DNA from: an uncultured Haliea sp.
GTDB taxonomy: Bacteria > Pseudomonadota > Gammaproteobacteria > Pseudomonadales > Halieaceae
NCBI GenBank assembly: GCA_913062625.1
Contig: CAJXWP010000023.1
Span: forward strand, 1 to 35,839
Direction: 5' to 3'
Length of the DNA: 35,839 nt
This document shows, one piece after another, positions 34,960-35,839 of this stretch (its first letter is position 1; each line of letters starts with the position of its first letter). The position numbers were made by a program, and so were the translations under genes. A model generated the notes under the pieces. It was not told where the DNA came from. It saw nothing but the letters and a program-made list of their open reading frames with translations, and made no database searches.

Positions 34960-35839
34960 ATGCGCAGTCATTATTGTGGCGCTTTGAGCACAGATAACAT
35001 TGATGAAACGGTGACTCTGTGCGGTTGGGTAGATCGCCGTCGAGATCATGGCGGTGTCATTTTCCTTGATTTGCGCGACCAGCGCGGGATTGTGCAGGTG
35101 GTCTATGACCCCGATACGGATGAGCATTTTCAGCGTGCCGATCGCGTTCGTAGCGAATATGTCCTTAAAGTAACCGGGCGGGTAAGGGCGCGTTCTGATG
35201 CCACCGTGAACTCAGCGATGTCTACAGGTGAGATAGAGGTGCTGGGCAAAGAGCTAGAAATTCTTAATATCGCTGCGACGCCGCCCTTCCAATTGGATGA
35301 ATACACAAATGTGGGTGAAGACGTCCGCCTCCAGTACCGTTATATGGACCTGCGCCGGCAGGAAATGCAGGACCGTCTGATTCTGCGCTCCAAAATAACG
35401 AGCGCTGTGCGAAACTTCCTCGATGCCGAGGGATTTTTAGATATTGAAACACCGATTCTCACACGGGCGACACCGGAGGGTGCCCGCGACTATCTGGTGC
35501 CTAGCCGCACGCATCCCGGTCAATTTTTTGCATTGCCGCAGTCACCTCAACTGTTCAAGCAGCTGTTAATGGTGGCGGGTTTCGACCGGTATTATCAGGT
35601 TGCTAAGTGCTTTCGGGACGAGGACCTGCGCGCCGATAGACAGCCTGAGTTTACCCAGATTGATATCGAGACGGCCTTTTTGGGCGAACAAGAGATTATG
35701 GCCATTACTGAGCGCATGATTCGCGAATTGTTTCAGGCTGTACTGGCAGTGGATTTGCCTGTGTTCCCCCACATTAGCTATGCGGAAGCCATGGAGCGCT
35801 ATGGTTCGGACAAGCCCGATCTGCGTATCCCGCTGGAAC
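34960..35839 (+). CDS. aspS: Aspartyl-tRNA synthetase (3' end outside window)
   Basis: The first 293 residues of a class IIb synthetase. The N-terminal OB-fold anticodon-binding domain ([23 protein letters not shown]) is followed by motif 1 around the [25 protein letters not shown] segment, then [46 protein letters not shown], split here as motif 2. The ATG at 34960 is supported by this domain order. The frame is open to the window edge. Confidence 0.96.
   Translation, partial: MRSHYCGALSTDNIDETVTLCGWVDRRRDHGGVIFLDLRDQRGIVQVVYDPDTDEHFQRADRVRSEYVLKVTGRVRARSDATVNSAMSTGEIEVLGKELEILNIAATPPFQLDEYTNVGEDVRLQYRYMDLRRQEMQDRLILRSKITSAVRNFLDAEGFLDIETPILTRATPEGARDYLVPSRTHPGQFFALPQSPQLFKQLLMVAGFDRYYQVAKCFRDEDLRADRQPEFTQIDIETAFLGEQEIMAITERMIRELFQAVLAVDLPVFPHISYAEAMERYGSDKPDLRIPLE

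Overview
The window is about 36 kb of a gammaproteobacterial chromosome with moderate G+C. Gene order points to the Pseudomonadales/Cellvibrionales side of the class. proA-nadD-rsfS-rlmH-mrdA-rodA-mltB-rlpA-dacA-ybeD-lipB is the order known from Pseudomonas. NrdA is long and carries two ATP-cones, as in Pseudomonas, and argF/argD lie beside grxD and a peroxiredoxin. The twin molybdopterin oxidoreductases with a TetR regulator suggest a marine Cellvibrionales-type genome, but that placement is inference. No rRNA, tRNA, CRISPR array, transposase or phage gene was recognised.

Layout. 1-3982: two DMSO-reductase-family molybdoenzyme genes pointing away from each other. The left one (cut by the window edge) overlaps a TetR-type regulator gene, and the 125-bp gap holds several palindromes. 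4167-4484: YqcC-like protein. 4595-7470: compact operon of an exported TlpA-like thioredoxin, a tiny DUF4266 lipoprotein ending in CGCN, a DUF3570 beta-rich exported protein with two SGAS motifs, and an ApbE-type FMN transferase; this is the best candidate for an under-described system. 7507-11970 (minus): nrdA-nrdB and a 64-aa downstream gene, behind a control region with paired NrdR-like boxes and a perfect DnaA box. 12468-14589 (minus): argD-argF, with a terminator-like hairpin in the argD leader. 14771-15850: grxD, then a 2-Cys peroxiredoxin behind a possible OxyR site. 15949-16587 (minus): kappa-GST/HCCA-isomerase-like protein.

16683-26550 is one long plus-strand block: proline and NAD biosynthesis (proA, nadD), ribosome factors (rsfS, rlmH), the elongasome (PBP2, RodA), murein enzymes (MltB, RlpA, DacA) and lipoate attachment (YbeD, LipB). 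Several genes overlap by 1-4 nt. 26668-28251: prfC. 28259-29950 (minus): an acyl desaturase followed closely by a glutathione peroxidase. 29951-30868 is a gene-free stretch holding a 12-bp perfect inverted repeat and a strongly structured candidate RNA of about 184 nt. Then come an AraC-type regulator, proS (minus), an HU-like protein with a lysine/alanine-rich N-terminal tail, an FmdB zinc-ribbon protein with a repeat-built tail, and the first 880 nt of aspS.

Most of the window is core metabolism. The items most worth follow-up are the TlpA-DUF4266-DUF3570-ApbE operon, the unassigned structured RNA near 30.4 kb, the terminator-like hairpin ahead of argD, and the paired molybdoenzymes.
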